A stretch of DNA of 12,332 bases, taken from assembly GCA_900539765.1 (NCBI GenBank), contig UQDF01000060.1, positions 1 to 12,332 of the forward strand, in the 5' to 3' direction. The position numbers and the translations under genes are program-made. Shown here piece after piece: positions 1 to 8,611 of the stretch. The first letter of the stretch is position 1. Each line of letters begins with the position of its first letter. This DNA comes from an uncultured Porphyromonas sp. GTDB taxonomy: Bacteria > Bacteroidota > Bacteroidia > Bacteroidales > Porphyromonadaceae. The notes beneath the pieces were generated by a model. It was given only the letters and a program-made list of their open reading frames with translations. It was not told the DNA's origin and did not search any database.

Positions 1-72
1 AAGTCGACCGAGCTTCCGAAACGAGAAAAAACTTCGCTTTTTACTTGCATATGAACTTAGAAAGCAGGGCGA

Positions 73-237
73 CGTCTCGATGTTCGACAACGGACGCCCT
101 CCGACTTGATACTCCTGTGCGTCCCGACACCAGCTACTCGTCACGGGGACACACCAGCGGTTACTCGTCTCGCTTTAACACAACGGACGCCATCTCACTA
201 GACACAGGCCGTGAGTCCCTACGGGTCGCACGCTCGT
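73..237. repeat. Degenerate ~93-bp direct duplication
   Basis: CGTCTCG, seven variable bases, then ACAACGGACGCC occurs at 73-98 and again at 166-191, exactly 93 bp apart. Similarity continues downstream with a 1-nt indel (GTGCGTCCC near 118, GTGAGTCCC near 210). Inside the first copy a smaller near-repeat is seen: CCAGCTACTCGTC near 130 and CCAGCGGTTACTCGTC near 154. The copies are well diverged, so the duplication is old or the unit is a dispersed family. No function can be assigned. Confidence 0.55.
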
Positions 238-291
238 GAGATTTGCGGAATCTACGATGTAAGGGGTGTGGCGTATGTGCAGAAATAGCGT

Positions 292-299
292 TATCTTTG
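292..299 (+). promoter_or_regulatory. Candidate Bacteroidota -7 box (TATCTTTG) for clpP-clpX
   Basis: TATCTTTG matches the TAnnTTTG -7 element of Bacteroidota primary-sigma promoters. It lies 109 bp upstream of the clpP ATG, which would give a leader of about 100 nt. No TTG/TTTG -33 element is seen at the usual ~19-22 bp upstream (the nearest TTTG is at 242-245, too far), so the promoter would be half-consensus. Confidence 0.4.
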
Positions 300-408
300 T
301 TTCTGAATCAAACTAGGAGCGCTTCACTCGCTTGGCTGTTAACTTTCGAATGTGAGGCTTAGCTCCCCTTTTAATCTATAGTAAATCTTTCAACTCTGCT
401 TCATCAAT

Positions 409-1131
409 ATGACAGACTACAATAAGGACTTCGTCCACTATGCACACGCTCATCTTCGGATGAATACGAATGCACTCAACGACTACATAACCGCCTCCAC
501 ATCCACAGGCTACATCAACCCCACCATCATCGAGGAGCGTCAGCTCAACGTGGCGCAGATGGATGTCTTCAGCCGACTGATGATGGATCGTATCATCTTC
601 CTCGGTACAGAGGTCAATGACTACACGGCCAATGTGATCCAGGCGCAGCTCCTGTACCTAGACAATGCGGACCCAGGCAAGGATATATCGATCTATATCA
701 ATAGCCCTGGTGGGTCGGTCTATGCGGGCTTTGGCATCTACGACACGATGCAGTATGTGGGGTGCGATGTCTCGACGATGTGTACTGGCATGGCAGCCTC
801 GATGGCCGCTGTCCTCCTCGTAGCGGGTGCCGAGGGCAAGCGCTACGCACTACCCCACTCACGGGTCATGATACACCAGCCTATGGGCGGTATGCAGGGT
901 CAGGCAAGCGACATAGAGATCGCTGCTAAGGAGATCCTCAAGGTGAAGGCTGAGCTCTACAAGATCATAGCTGATCACTCAGGTCGCTCCGTCGAGGATA
1001 TCGAGCGAGACAGCGATCGTGACAAGTGGATGACCGCCTCTGAGGCTCTAGAGTATGGTATGATCGACAAGGTACTCACATCGACCAAGCAAGCAGCTAA
1101 GGACAAGAAGGCAGATGGCAAAGAAAAGTAA
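409..1131 (+). CDS. clpP: ATP-dependent Clp protease proteolytic subunit ClpP
   Basis: ClpP is the serine peptidase of the ClpXP complex: a barrel of two seven-subunit rings that degrades proteins threaded in by ClpX in the cytoplasm. All of the catalytic triad is present in the 240-residue product: Ser131 in TGMAASMA, His156 in RVMIHQP and Asp205 in SDRDKW. The spacing (25 and 49 residues) equals that of E. coli Ser97-His122-Asp171. The INSPGGSVYAG segment (98-107) and the IIEERQLNVAQMDVFSRL start of the core are typical of Bacteroidota ClpP. About 35 residues before the core are probably a processed propeptide. The tail (227-240) is Lys-rich and lies partly over the clpX start. clpX follows with a 17-bp overlap, so the two are surely co-expressed. 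I am confident in the family and the start. Confidence 0.97.
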   Translation: MTDYNKDFVHYAHAHLRMNTNALNDYITASTSTGYINPTIIEERQLNVAQMDVFSRLMMDRIIFLGTEVNDYTANVIQAQLLYLDNADPGKDISIYINSPGGSVYAGFGIYDTMQYVGCDVSTMCTGMAASMAAVLLVAGAEGKRYALPHSRVMIHQPMGGMQGQASDIEIAAKEILKVKAELYKIIADHSGRSVEDIERDSDRDKWMTASEALEYGMIDKVLTSTKQAAKDKKADGKEK

Positions 1132-2434
1132 CTCGATAGAGCGTCGCTGCTCTTTCTGCAATCGCCCTGAGAGCGAGGTGCCTATACTAATAGGTGCCGA
1201 GGGCTCTGCGCAGATCTGTAGTGACTGTGCGGAGCAGATCTACACCTTGCTCTATCAGAACGGGCTGGTCTCTGCACCTGTGCTTGACCCTAATGAGCCG
1301 AGGAAGCAGGGAGACAAAAGCACATCCTTTGCACCGCTCACCTATGAGTCACTGCCTAAGCCTCAGGAGATAGCCGCTTACCTTGACCGCTACGTGATCG
1401 GGCAGACCGATGCTAAGAAGTATCTCTCGGTGGCTGTCTACAACCACTATAAGCGTATCTTAGCTAGCCAGGAAAAGGACGAAAAGAGCGACGAAAGCTC
1501 CAAGCTAGACGATGTAGAGATCGCTAAGAGCAACATCATCATGGTGGGGCCTACTGGGTGTGGTAAGACGCTCCTAGCGCAGTCGATAGCTCGTATGCTG
1601 CAGGTACCCTTTGCGATGGTCGATGCAACCGTCCTGACTCAGGCCGGCTATGTGGGAGAGGATATAGAGAGTATCATCTCTCGCCTACTGCAAAACTGCG
1701 ACTACGACGTAGCTGCTGCAGAGCGTGGCATCGTCTTCATCGATGAGATTGACAAGATAGCGCGCAAGGGCGACAATCCCTCCATCACCCGTGATGTGAG
1801 TGGCGAGGGGGTCCAGCAGGGCCTTCTGAAGCTGCTTGAGGGGAGTGTCATCAACGTCCCCCCTTATGGTGGTCGCAAGCATCCCGAGCAGAAGTTTATC
1901 CAAGTCAATACGCAGCAGATCCTCTTCATCTGTGCTGGCGCCTTTGACGGCATAGAGCGTATCATCGGCTCTCGCCTCAACACCCGTGTGGTGGGTTATA
2001 AGGAGCAGCAGATGGACTATCAGACGATTCAAAACAATCTGTTGGCACACATTACCCACCAAGACCTCCGACGCTACGGCTTGATCCCCGAGATCATCGG
2101 ACGTCTGCCTATCCTCACCTATCTAGACGCACTAGATAGTGACTCGCTCCTGCGCATCCTCGTAGAGCCTAAGAATGCCATCACAAAGCAGTACCAGAAG
2201 CTCTTTGAGATGGATGGCGTACGACTCACCTTCGACGAGGAGGCACTTAAGTATATCGTCCATGTCGCTGTCGAGACGAAGCTCGGGGCTCGCGGACTGC
2301 GCTCGATCGTGGAGAAGATCATGATCGACGCTATGTACGAGATACCCTCTCTCAAGCGTAAGACGCTACGTATCACAGAGCAGTATGCTCGCTCTAAGGT
2401 GACGCCGAGTATGACTGCCTCTCTAGCAAACTAA
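1115..2434 (+). CDS. clpX: ATP-dependent Clp protease ATP-binding subunit ClpX
   Basis: ClpX is the hexameric AAA+ unfoldase that selects substrates and feeds them to ClpP. In this 439-residue protein the N-terminal zinc-binding domain has Cys12, Cys15, Cys35 and Cys38. The AAA+ core shows Walker A GPTGCGKT (145-152), the pore-1 loop GYVG (179-182), Walker B GIVFIDEID (205-213), the RKH pore loop (254-256), an arginine finger in IPEIIGRLP (Arg330) and sensor 2 GARGLRS (391-397). At the place of the E. coli ClpP-docking tripeptide IGF the sequence reads VGY (293-295), a form I believe occurs in Bacteroidota. A charged linker (about 118-135) separates the zinc domain from the core. The ATG lies inside clpP, and translation is probably coupled to it. 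There is no obvious terminator directly after the stop. Confidence 0.97.
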   Translation: MAKKSNSIERRCSFCNRPESEVPILIGAEGSAQICSDCAEQIYTLLYQNGLVSAPVLDPNEPRKQGDKSTSFAPLTYESLPKPQEIAAYLDRYVIGQTDAKKYLSVAVYNHYKRILASQEKDEKSDESSKLDDVEIAKSNIIMVGPTGCGKTLLAQSIARMLQVPFAMVDATVLTQAGYVGEDIESIISRLLQNCDYDVAAAERGIVFIDEIDKIARKGDNPSITRDVSGEGVQQGLLKLLEGSVINVPPYGGRKHPEQKFIQVNTQQILFICAGAFDGIERIIGSRLNTRVVGYKEQQMDYQTIQNNLLAHITHQDLRRYGLIPEIIGRLPILTYLDALDSDSLLRILVEPKNAITKQYQKLFEMDGVRLTFDEEALKYIVHVAVETKLGARGLRSIVEKIMIDAMYEIPSLKRKTLRITEQYARSKVTPSMTASLAN

Positions 2435-2489
2435 ATCTATCTCTGCCACAAACCAGTGCATCACTCTATGTAATCGTTAATCCACCAGT

Positions 2490-2513
2490 GGAGAGCGCAT
2501 ACAATGTCTCTCC
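2490..2513. other. Weak hairpin in the clpX-recQ gap
   Basis: GGAGAG (2490-2495) and CTCTCC (2508-2513) can form a 6-bp stem with a 12-nt loop. There is no T-run after it, so it is a poor intrinsic terminator. It could also be a small dyad site. The rest of the 100-bp gap shows no TAnnTTTG promoter box, so recQ may be read through from clpX. Confidence 0.2.
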
Positions 2514-2534
2514 GGATGACCAATCTCACGAACC

Positions 2535-4736
2535 ATGACACACAATCTGACAGAACTACTGAGTAAGATCTTCGGCTTTGAAGAGTTCAAGGGTAATCAG
2601 AAAGAGATCATCCAAAGCCTGCTAGAGGGTCACGACACTTTTGTCCTGATGCCTACGGGTAGCGGTAAGTCTCTGTGCTATCAGCTCCCTGCACTCATCA
2701 TGGAGGGGACGGCAATCATCGTCTCCCCGCTGATTGCTCTGATGAAGAATCAGGTCGATGCCCTGCGCGAGACGACTGGATCTAACGATATAGCGCATGT
2801 GCTGAACTCGTCGCTCAATAAAGCACAGCTCGATCAGGTCTATAACGATGTCTCCGCTGGTCATACGAAGCTACTCTATGTGGCTCCCGAGTCGCTCGGC
2901 AAGGCTGAGAACATAGAGTTCTTTCGTCAGGTCAAGATCTCTTTCTTTGCGATTGATGAGGCGCACTGTATCTCAGAGTGGGGACACGATTTTCGCCCTG
3001 AGTATCGCAAGATACGTCCCGTGGTCGATGAGATAGGTCGTAGACCGATCATTGCACTGACAGCGACAGCTACGCCTAAGGTGGAGCACGACATTCGCAA
3101 GAATCTAGGCATCCTCGAGGGCAGGATCTTTAAGTCTAGCTTCAACCGCCCCAACCTGTTCTACAGCGTCGAGGAGAAGGGCGAAGATGTCAATGCCCGC
3201 ATCATACGATTTATTCGCAAGAGACCCAATAAGAGCGGCATTATCTACTGCATGAGCCGTGAGAAGGTGATGAATCTCTCCAAGCTACTCCAGATGAACG
3301 GCATCAAGGCACTTCCCTACCATGCGGGACTAGACGCTAAGGAGCGTTCGGCCAATCAGGATGCTTTCCTAAGTGAGGAGTGCCGTGTGATCGTTGCCAC
3401 GATAGCCTTTGGCATGGGTATCGACAAGCCCGATGTGCGCTACGTCATACATTACGATATGCCTAAGAGTCTCGAGGGCTACTATCAGGAGACAGGACGT
3501 GCAGGTCGTGATGGTGGCGAGGGATATTGCTTAGCCTTTTATAATGAGAAAGATATACAGAAGCTGGAGAACTTTATGCAAGGAAAACCTATCGCCGAAC
3601 AGGAGATAGGTAGGCAATTACTCGCAAAAACTTCTACCTTTGCACTCACGCCCATGTGTCGACGGGCATATCTGCTCTATTATTTCGGAGAGAGATATGA
3701 TCAGGAGAACTGTGGAGCGTGTGACAATTGTGCAAAAAACAGGAAAACAATGGAGGCTAAAGAGCTTTTGAAACAACTGCTCCAAACGGTCTTGGAGCTC
3801 AAAGAACAATTTAAGAAAGATCATGTCATCGATGTGATCCTAGGTTGCGACACCGCTCCTATTGAGGACTTTCATCACGACAAACTGGACTCTTACGGCA
3901 TAGGTAGCGACTACTCACGGGAGATATGGGAGCTAGTCGTAGAGCGCGCATTGGTACTGCAGTACCTGACCGAGAGTACAGAGACGTATGGTATCCTGAG
4001 TGTCACACCGAGTGGTAAGAAGTTTATCAAGAAGCCGACCTCGTTCAAGATCGTAGCTCCCGAAGAGGAGGATCTAGATGACGATGAGGATCTGGACGAT
4101 GATGATGAGGTAGATAGCTCTGTATCTGGAGGTCGTGGACGTACAGCCTCTACAGACCCCGCTCTATACAATATACTCAAGGATATGCGTAAGAAGCTCA
4201 GCATCAAGCTCGGGCTGGGGTCTAATGGGGTCTTCCCAGATGCTGCTCTTGAGGAGATGTCTACCCTATACCCGATTACGTTGCCTGAGCTTAAGAACAT
4301 ATCGGGTGTCAACGTCGAGCAGGCTGACCGATATGGAGAGGAGTTCGTCCGTGTCATACGTAACTATGTCGAGGAGTATGAGATCGAGCGACCCGAGGAT
4401 TACAAAATCCGCACACTGCCTAACAATACCAAGCAGCATATCTCTATCGTACAGCAACTAGACCGTCAGGTAATCCTCGAGGATATAGCTATCTCACACT
4501 CTATCAGCACCGATGATCTACTCACTGAGCTGGAGCGTATCGTCAAGTCTGGTACCAAGGTCAAGCTGAACTACCTCATAGCCTCCGAGCTAGGCGAGGA
4601 TAGCTATGACGAGCTGAAAGAGTATCTAGAGGAGCATCCTGGGTGCACGCTAGACGACCTCATCAGCGAATACGAAGACTTCTACAGTGAGCCAGAGCTA
4701 CGACTCGCTATGATCATCTTCTCCTGCAATCAATAA
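2535..4736 (+). CDS. recQ: ATP-dependent DNA helicase RecQ
   Basis: RecQ is a 3'-5' DNA helicase acting in recombination and repair of stalled forks. The 733-residue protein has the full set: Q-motif FGFEEFKGNQ (13-22), Walker A MPTGSGKS (39-46), DEAH (141-144) within IDEAHCISEWGHDFRPEY, motif III TATAT (176-180) and motif VI QETGRAGRDG (318-327). The RQC zinc site is formed by Cys375, Cys393, Cys396 and Cys399. The winged-helix part follows, then a very acidic linker (509-526, runs of E and D). An HRDC-like domain spans about 540-616, and a helical extension (about 630-733) resembles the C-terminal helix-turn-helix module of Bacteroidota RecQ. It is longer than E. coli RecQ (about 610 residues), which fits the group. 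Bases 3541-3840, which encode the zinc-site region, are clearly AT-richer than the rest of the gene. Confidence 0.96.
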   Translation: MTHNLTELLSKIFGFEEFKGNQKEIIQSLLEGHDTFVLMPTGSGKSLCYQLPALIMEGTAIIVSPLIALMKNQVDALRETTGSNDIAHVLNSSLNKAQLDQVYNDVSAGHTKLLYVAPESLGKAENIEFFRQVKISFFAIDEAHCISEWGHDFRPEYRKIRPVVDEIGRRPIIALTATATPKVEHDIRKNLGILEGRIFKSSFNRPNLFYSVEEKGEDVNARIIRFIRKRPNKSGIIYCMSREKVMNLSKLLQMNGIKALPYHAGLDAKERSANQDAFLSEECRVIVATIAFGMGIDKPDVRYVIHYDMPKSLEGYYQETGRAGRDGGEGYCLAFYNEKDIQKLENFMQGKPIAEQEIGRQLLAKTSTFALTPMCRRAYLLYYFGERYDQENCGACDNCAKNRKTMEAKELLKQLLQTVLELKEQFKKDHVIDVILGCDTAPIEDFHHDKLDSYGIGSDYSREIWELVVERALVLQYLTESTETYGILSVTPSGKKFIKKPTSFKIVAPEEEDLDDDEDLDDDDEVDSSVSGGRGRTASTDPALYNILKDMRKKLSIKLGLGSNGVFPDAALEEMSTLYPITLPELKNISGVNVEQADRYGEEFVRVIRNYVEEYEIERPEDYKIRTLPNNTKQHISIVQQLDRQVILEDIAISHSISTDDLLTELERIVKSGTKVKLNYLIASELGEDSYDELKEYLEEHPGCTLDDLISEYEDFYSEPELRLAMIIFSCNQ

Positions 4737-4760
4737 GACAACATTAGCAATACAACTCTT

Positions 4761-6179
4761 ATGTCTATCTATAGATCATCTACATCACCCGCACGCTGGA
4801 TGATAGCATCCATACTATTGTCTTTGCTGACCAGCCTCTCTCTGACGGCTCAGACACCACAGCAAAAGACTTCTGCAGGATCTGTCGTCGATGAGGTTAT
4901 ATGGACCGTAGGCGATGAGCCTATCCTCAAGTCTGAGATAGAAAACCAAAAGCTCTATATGCGCTCTCAGGGGATGCCTCTCGAGGGAAACCCTGACTGC
5001 TACCTTACGGAGCAACTTGCTGTCCAAATGCTCTTCCTCAACCAAGCTAAGATCGATAGCGTCTCGGTAGATAATACTAAGGTAGACCGATTTGTGGACA
5101 ACTTTATGGAGAGCCTCGTTCAGCAGATCGGCTCCCGTGAGCGTCTTGAGGAGTACTTCAATCGTCCCTACTCCAGCATTCGTGAGCAGCAGCGCATCAT
5201 GGCGGTCAATAATGAGATCGTCCGCCAGATGCAGCAGAAGATCATCCAGGGAGTGGCGGTAACCCCTACAGAGATCCGCTCTTACTACGCTCAGATACCA
5301 CAAGACAGCTTGCCATACATACCAGATGTCGTCGAGGTACAAGCACTTCGGATCACTCCAGATATTGAGTTAGCTGCTGTTGACCAGATCAAAGAGCAAC
5401 TCAGAGGTTATTCCGACGACATAGTCGCTGGGCGTCGTGACTTCTCAACGATCGCTCGACTCTACTCTCAAGACTCTCGCACCTCTCTTCGTGGTGGTGA
5501 GTATGGCTTCGTAGCTCGTAGCTCCCTAGAGCCTGAGTTTGCTCAGGTTGTCTTCGCATTGACCGACACCAAGCAGGTCTCTCCTATCATACGCACCGCC
5601 ACAGGCTATCACATCGTACAGCTTATCGAGAAGCGTGACAACACAATCAATTTCCGCCACATACTCCTCAAGCCGAGCGTTGCTCCTGATCAGCTCCAGC
5701 AAGCTGTCAACAAAGCAGACTCTGTCGCTGTGCAGGTACGCAATGGCAAGACCACTTTTGACGAGGCGGTCGTCCTATGCAGTAATGTCGACGAGACGAA
5801 AAACAACTTTGGTCTCCTCCTCAACGAAGACTACGAGAGCGACCGCTACGGCACGGCACTCTTTACCATGTCGGAGCTACAGCAAGACTTCGCCTCTTAT
5901 GTAGACAAGATGCAGGTGGGCGACGTCTCTCCAGCCTTTGTGTCTCAAGATGCAAACGGCAATACGCAAGTAGTACTCCTCAAGCTCAAGCAGCGTGTCT
6001 CTGGGCACCGTGCTGATATGGCTACCGACTTTCAGCTCATCAAGCAACTAGCTCTGCAGGATAAGCAACAGAAAGAGCTAGACAAGTGGATCGTTCAGCA
6101 CCAGAAGAGTACTTATATACGCATCAGTCCTGACTATCAGCAGTGCGACTTCAAGTATCCAGGTTGGATCAAGAAGTAG
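4761..6179 (+). CDS. Periplasmic peptidyl-prolyl isomerase/chaperone, SurA type
   Basis: This 472-residue protein has a signal peptide: a basic start (Arg5, Arg12), a hydrophobic stretch of about 14-29 and a likely cut after Ala30 in LTA-QT. The N-terminal helical part (about 42-180), beginning VVDEVIWTVGDEPILKSEIE, is the SurA N-domain type, which binds unfolded outer-membrane proteins. A parvulin (PpiC) domain follows at about 190-290, with RGGEYGFVARSSLEPEF and the end motif GYHIVQLIEKR. A second parvulin-like domain begins at FRHILLKP (298-305) and runs to about 410; it keeps the opening motif but is more divergent and may be structural. The role is probably folding or escort of outer-membrane proteins in the periplasm. 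The gene starts 24 bp after recQ and stands before the OstA-like gene, which fits an envelope role. I give no symbol because PpiC/SurA/PpiD naming is unsettled in this phylum. Confidence 0.88.
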   Translation: MSIYRSSTSPARWMIASILLSLLTSLSLTAQTPQQKTSAGSVVDEVIWTVGDEPILKSEIENQKLYMRSQGMPLEGNPDCYLTEQLAVQMLFLNQAKIDSVSVDNTKVDRFVDNFMESLVQQIGSRERLEEYFNRPYSSIREQQRIMAVNNEIVRQMQQKIIQGVAVTPTEIRSYYAQIPQDSLPYIPDVVEVQALRITPDIELAAVDQIKEQLRGYSDDIVAGRRDFSTIARLYSQDSRTSLRGGEYGFVARSSLEPEFAQVVFALTDTKQVSPIIRTATGYHIVQLIEKRDNTINFRHILLKPSVAPDQLQQAVNKADSVAVQVRNGKTTFDEAVVLCSNVDETKNNFGLLLNEDYESDRYGTALFTMSELQQDFASYVDKMQVGDVSPAFVSQDANGNTQVVLLKLKQRVSGHRADMATDFQLIKQLALQDKQQKELDKWIVQHQKSTYIRISPDYQQCDFKYPGWIKK

Positions 6180-6245
6180 TACCTACGCTTCCTCAAGGGA
6201 AGACGATAGCCTACCCACATCTCGGCTCATTAGATTATAGAGTCT

Positions 6246-8399
6246 ATGCCCCATCAGCCTAGCGAAGTGACCACTACACGGCGACTACTACTCACCCTCA
6301 GCGGGCTGCTAGCGGTCGCTGTGCTACTCTTTGTGGGGCTGCCACTATGGGGCGGATCGACGACACTACACCCTTCGTCTCATATAGCGGACGCTCCAGC
6401 ACCTCCCCCTACGATGGTCGGAGGCAAGCGCCTCATCATCCTCGATCATGCCGATGTCCTCAGCCACGACCAGGACATACACCCTGACATTGTCATCCTA
6501 ACGGGCAATGTGCGTCTCACGCATGGTAGCTGGATTATGACTTGCGACAGTGCCAATCTCAATGAGACAACCAATTCCTTTGACGCATTTGGTCATGTGC
6601 AGATATTAGAGGGAGACTCGATCTCAGTCACTGCTGGAGAGATGCTATACGATGGTATGACCGCTCTGGCAGAGCTGCACGATAATGTAATATTGACGAA
6701 GGACGTGACGACACTCTTCACCGAGAGTCTCTTCTACGATCGCAACCAAAAGGTCGCTTACTACGACAACTTCGGGACCCTTGCCGACTCGGTCAATACG
6801 CTCACATCTATCTATGGTGAGTACAATACCAGCTCTGACGAAGCGCTCTTTCAGAATGAAGTACACCTAGAGAACGACCGCTTTACCCTCGACACCGACA
6901 TACTGTATTACAACACAAAGACCTCGATCTGTCGTATCGTCAGCCCCACTCTCATAGAGACCAAAGACTCAGTTACGATCGAGACTGATCGTGGCTTTTA
7001 CAATACAGACACCGAGCAGAGTATCCTCCTCGATCACTCGCTCATCACGCACCCCAATGGCACCATGACGGGCGACTCGATACTCTATGATAAGAAGAGA
7101 CAGATCAGCCAAGCTTACTACGATGTAGTGATCGACAACCAAGAGGACAAGGTCACCTACTTCGGCGACTACGGCTATATGGACGAGGCAAACGGCTATG
7201 TCTACGCCACAGGACGAGCCTACGTCATGGACTACTCCGAGGAGGACACCTTATATATGTCTGCCGAGATTATGGAGGGCATCAAGCGCAATCGGGCTCC
7301 GCTCCCAGGCACCTCCGACTCGCTAGAGGTCAAGTACACCAAGGGGTACCACGATGTGCGCCTTTACCGCAAGGATATACAGGCCATCGGCGACTCCATA
7401 CACTACTTCTCCGTAGACTCGCTCATCAAGCTCTTTGGCAGCCCCATCTTGTGGAACGACTCCACACAGCTCAAGGGCGATACCATCTATGCCCACCTAG
7501 CCAACGACACAATCGACTATGCCTTCGCTTGGCCCAATGCCTCGACAGTACGCTGGATCGATGAGATCAAGCAGGATCGTGTCAAGGCAGATACGATCCA
7601 AGCTTACTTTCGTGAAGGCACGCTCGACCACGCTTTCTACCGCTCCAATGTAGAGTCACGCTACTACCTGCAGCAGGAGAAGACGAAGCATTACTACGCC
7701 CTCGCTCAGGTGAGGAACCCGCAGATGGATGTCTACATTGTCGATGATAAGCTTGACCGCATCTTTTGGCATGGCAAGGCGGAGGGGACGATCCACCCGA
7801 TCCAAGACCTCACCGATGCACTGCGTCAGATGAGCGGTGCTGAGTGGCATGGCGACCAGCGTCCGCTCACGCCCGAAGATGTCATCCCCGACCGCACGGC
7901 TCCGCTACAGTCTACCGACTCGCTCGCCACACTGCAGGATCCAAGCAGCAAGATGAGCCAAGGTTTCGACGGACTAGCTGCTTGGCAAGCCTTCTACAAG
8001 GAGTACCAGCAAGCCCTCGAGAAGCCTAAGCCAGCAGACGTTCAGTCGATGGTAGCCCCCGACACGACTGTCGTAGTCGAGACACCTCTCTCCATCTACA
8101 TACGTCGCCCGCTAGAGAGCGACACCAGCTCCGTACAGATTCTTACAGAATCGCTACAGAGCTATATACACCTTTTACCACTATACTCATGGGACTCATA
8201 TTTAGACCACGACAACCCCGCACCTTCCGCCACCAACCCATCTATTGGGATCCTAAGAAGGAGCAACTCCAGCGACGCATCGAGCAGATCAGACGAGAGC
8301 TCGAAGCTGCCGAAGGCTCCGACACCGCAGCCCACACCGACAGCAGCACAGCTTGCGACGATACCGACAGAGTCCACAGTACCCCCAGAGAGCAAGTAG
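6246..8399 (+). CDS. OstA-like / LptA-fold protein, probably LPS-transport related
   Basis: The 717-residue product has one hydrophobic segment near the N-terminus (about 13-35), either a signal peptide or an anchor. A long beta-rich region with repeated LptA/OstA-type strands follows, such as HPDIVILTGNVRLTHGSWIMTCDSA (79-103), where GNV...G...M.CD.A is the typical OstA_N pattern, and repeats with GD.I.Y (for example 276-281 and 411-415). Proteins with this fold shield lipid A while LPS crosses the periplasm, so a role in LPS export is inferred from the family. Residues 648-717 lie over the next gene in another frame and are Pro/Ser/Thr-rich with no conserved look, so the ancestral protein probably ended near residue 645. 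The gap to the upstream gene is 66 bp with only a weak 5-bp hairpin (6188-6202). Confidence 0.8.
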   Translation: MPHQPSEVTTTRRLLLTLSGLLAVAVLLFVGLPLWGGSTTLHPSSHIADAPAPPPTMVGGKRLIILDHADVLSHDQDIHPDIVILTGNVRLTHGSWIMTCDSANLNETTNSFDAFGHVQILEGDSISVTAGEMLYDGMTALAELHDNVILTKDVTTLFTESLFYDRNQKVAYYDNFGTLADSVNTLTSIYGEYNTSSDEALFQNEVHLENDRFTLDTDILYYNTKTSICRIVSPTLIETKDSVTIETDRGFYNTDTEQSILLDHSLITHPNGTMTGDSILYDKKRQISQAYYDVVIDNQEDKVTYFGDYGYMDEANGYVYATGRAYVMDYSEEDTLYMSAEIMEGIKRNRAPLPGTSDSLEVKYTKGYHDVRLYRKDIQAIGDSIHYFSVDSLIKLFGSPILWNDSTQLKGDTIYAHLANDTIDYAFAWPNASTVRWIDEIKQDRVKADTIQAYFREGTLDHAFYRSNVESRYYLQQEKTKHYYALAQVRNPQMDVYIVDDKLDRIFWHGKAEGTIHPIQDLTDALRQMSGAEWHGDQRPLTPEDVIPDRTAPLQSTDSLATLQDPSSKMSQGFDGLAAWQAFYKEYQQALEKPKPADVQSMVAPDTTVVVETPLSIYIRRPLESDTSSVQILTESLQSYIHLLPLYSWDSYLDHDNPAPSATNPSIGILRRSNSSDASSRSDESSKLPKAPTPQPTPTAAQLATIPTESTVPPESK

Positions 8400-8611
8400 A
8401 GGCTGACTATGGTTCTGGCGAAGCGTTTCGTGAGAGTCTCTCGGAGAGTCTCTACGGAGGCACACGTCATCTCAAGAAGCAACACGATCGAGGCATAGAC
8501 AACTACGCCCGCTCGGGCATCATCTTGCGCTCTATCCTGACACTCATCCTCTTAGGCTTCATCGTCTGGGTACTATACTATAGACAGGGTCCCCTCTTCT
8601 CCTTCCTATGA
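8189..8611 (+). CDS. Small single-TM membrane protein, conserved Bacteroidota type
   Basis: The 140-residue product begins MGLIFRPRQPRTFRHQPIYW and continues DPKKEQLQ. This resembles the opening (basic/aromatic residues, then Y.DP.KE) of a small conserved Bacteroidota protein family of unknown function that often sits near mutL. A charged helix, perhaps a coiled coil, spans about 22-43. The middle (44-75) is Thr/Asp-rich and unordered in appearance. One membrane helix lies at about 111-131, near the C-terminus, with the short tail YRQGPLFSFL. Thus it is probably an inner-membrane protein with a cytoplasmic N-terminal part. The first 70 codons overlap the end of the OstA-like frame, yet the N-terminal motif is the part I recognise, which supports the start. 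The stop overlaps the mutL start by 4 bp (ATGA). Function unknown. Confidence 0.75.
   Translation: MGLIFRPRQPRTFRHQPIYWDPKKEQLQRRIEQIRRELEAAEGSDTAAHTDSSTACDDTDRVHSTPREQVEADYGSGEAFRESLSESLYGGTRHLKKQHDRGIDNYARSGIILRSILTLILLGFIVWVLYYRQGPLFSFL

Larger units (their letters stand above)
1..408. other. Gene-free leader region upstream of clpP
   Basis: No convincing gene lies here. The only longer open frame (45-239) is rich in Ser, Thr and Arg, resembles no family I know, and its repetitive look comes from a DNA duplication described separately. A short A/T stem (AAAAA at about 26-30 against TTTTT at about 38-42) could be a weak terminator-like hairpin for a gene left of the window. A TAnnTTTG box at 292-299 is the best clpP promoter candidate. 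In relatives I recall the trigger factor gene tig upstream of clpP, but no part of it can be seen here. Confidence 0.6.

Noticed and set aside
45..239. 64-residue frame, repetitive Ser/Thr/Arg-rich peptide
   Set aside because: The peptide repeat follows directly from the DNA duplication, resembles no family I know, and has no promoter or ribosome signal.
3911..4357. 148-residue minus-strand frame opposite recQ, very Ser-rich
   Set aside because: The Ser run is only the complement of the acidic Asp/Glu linker codons of RecQ.
4815..5342. 175-residue minus-strand frame opposite the isomerase gene
   Set aside because: Lies fully opposite a well-supported gene, has no recognisable domain, and is a codon-bias shadow.
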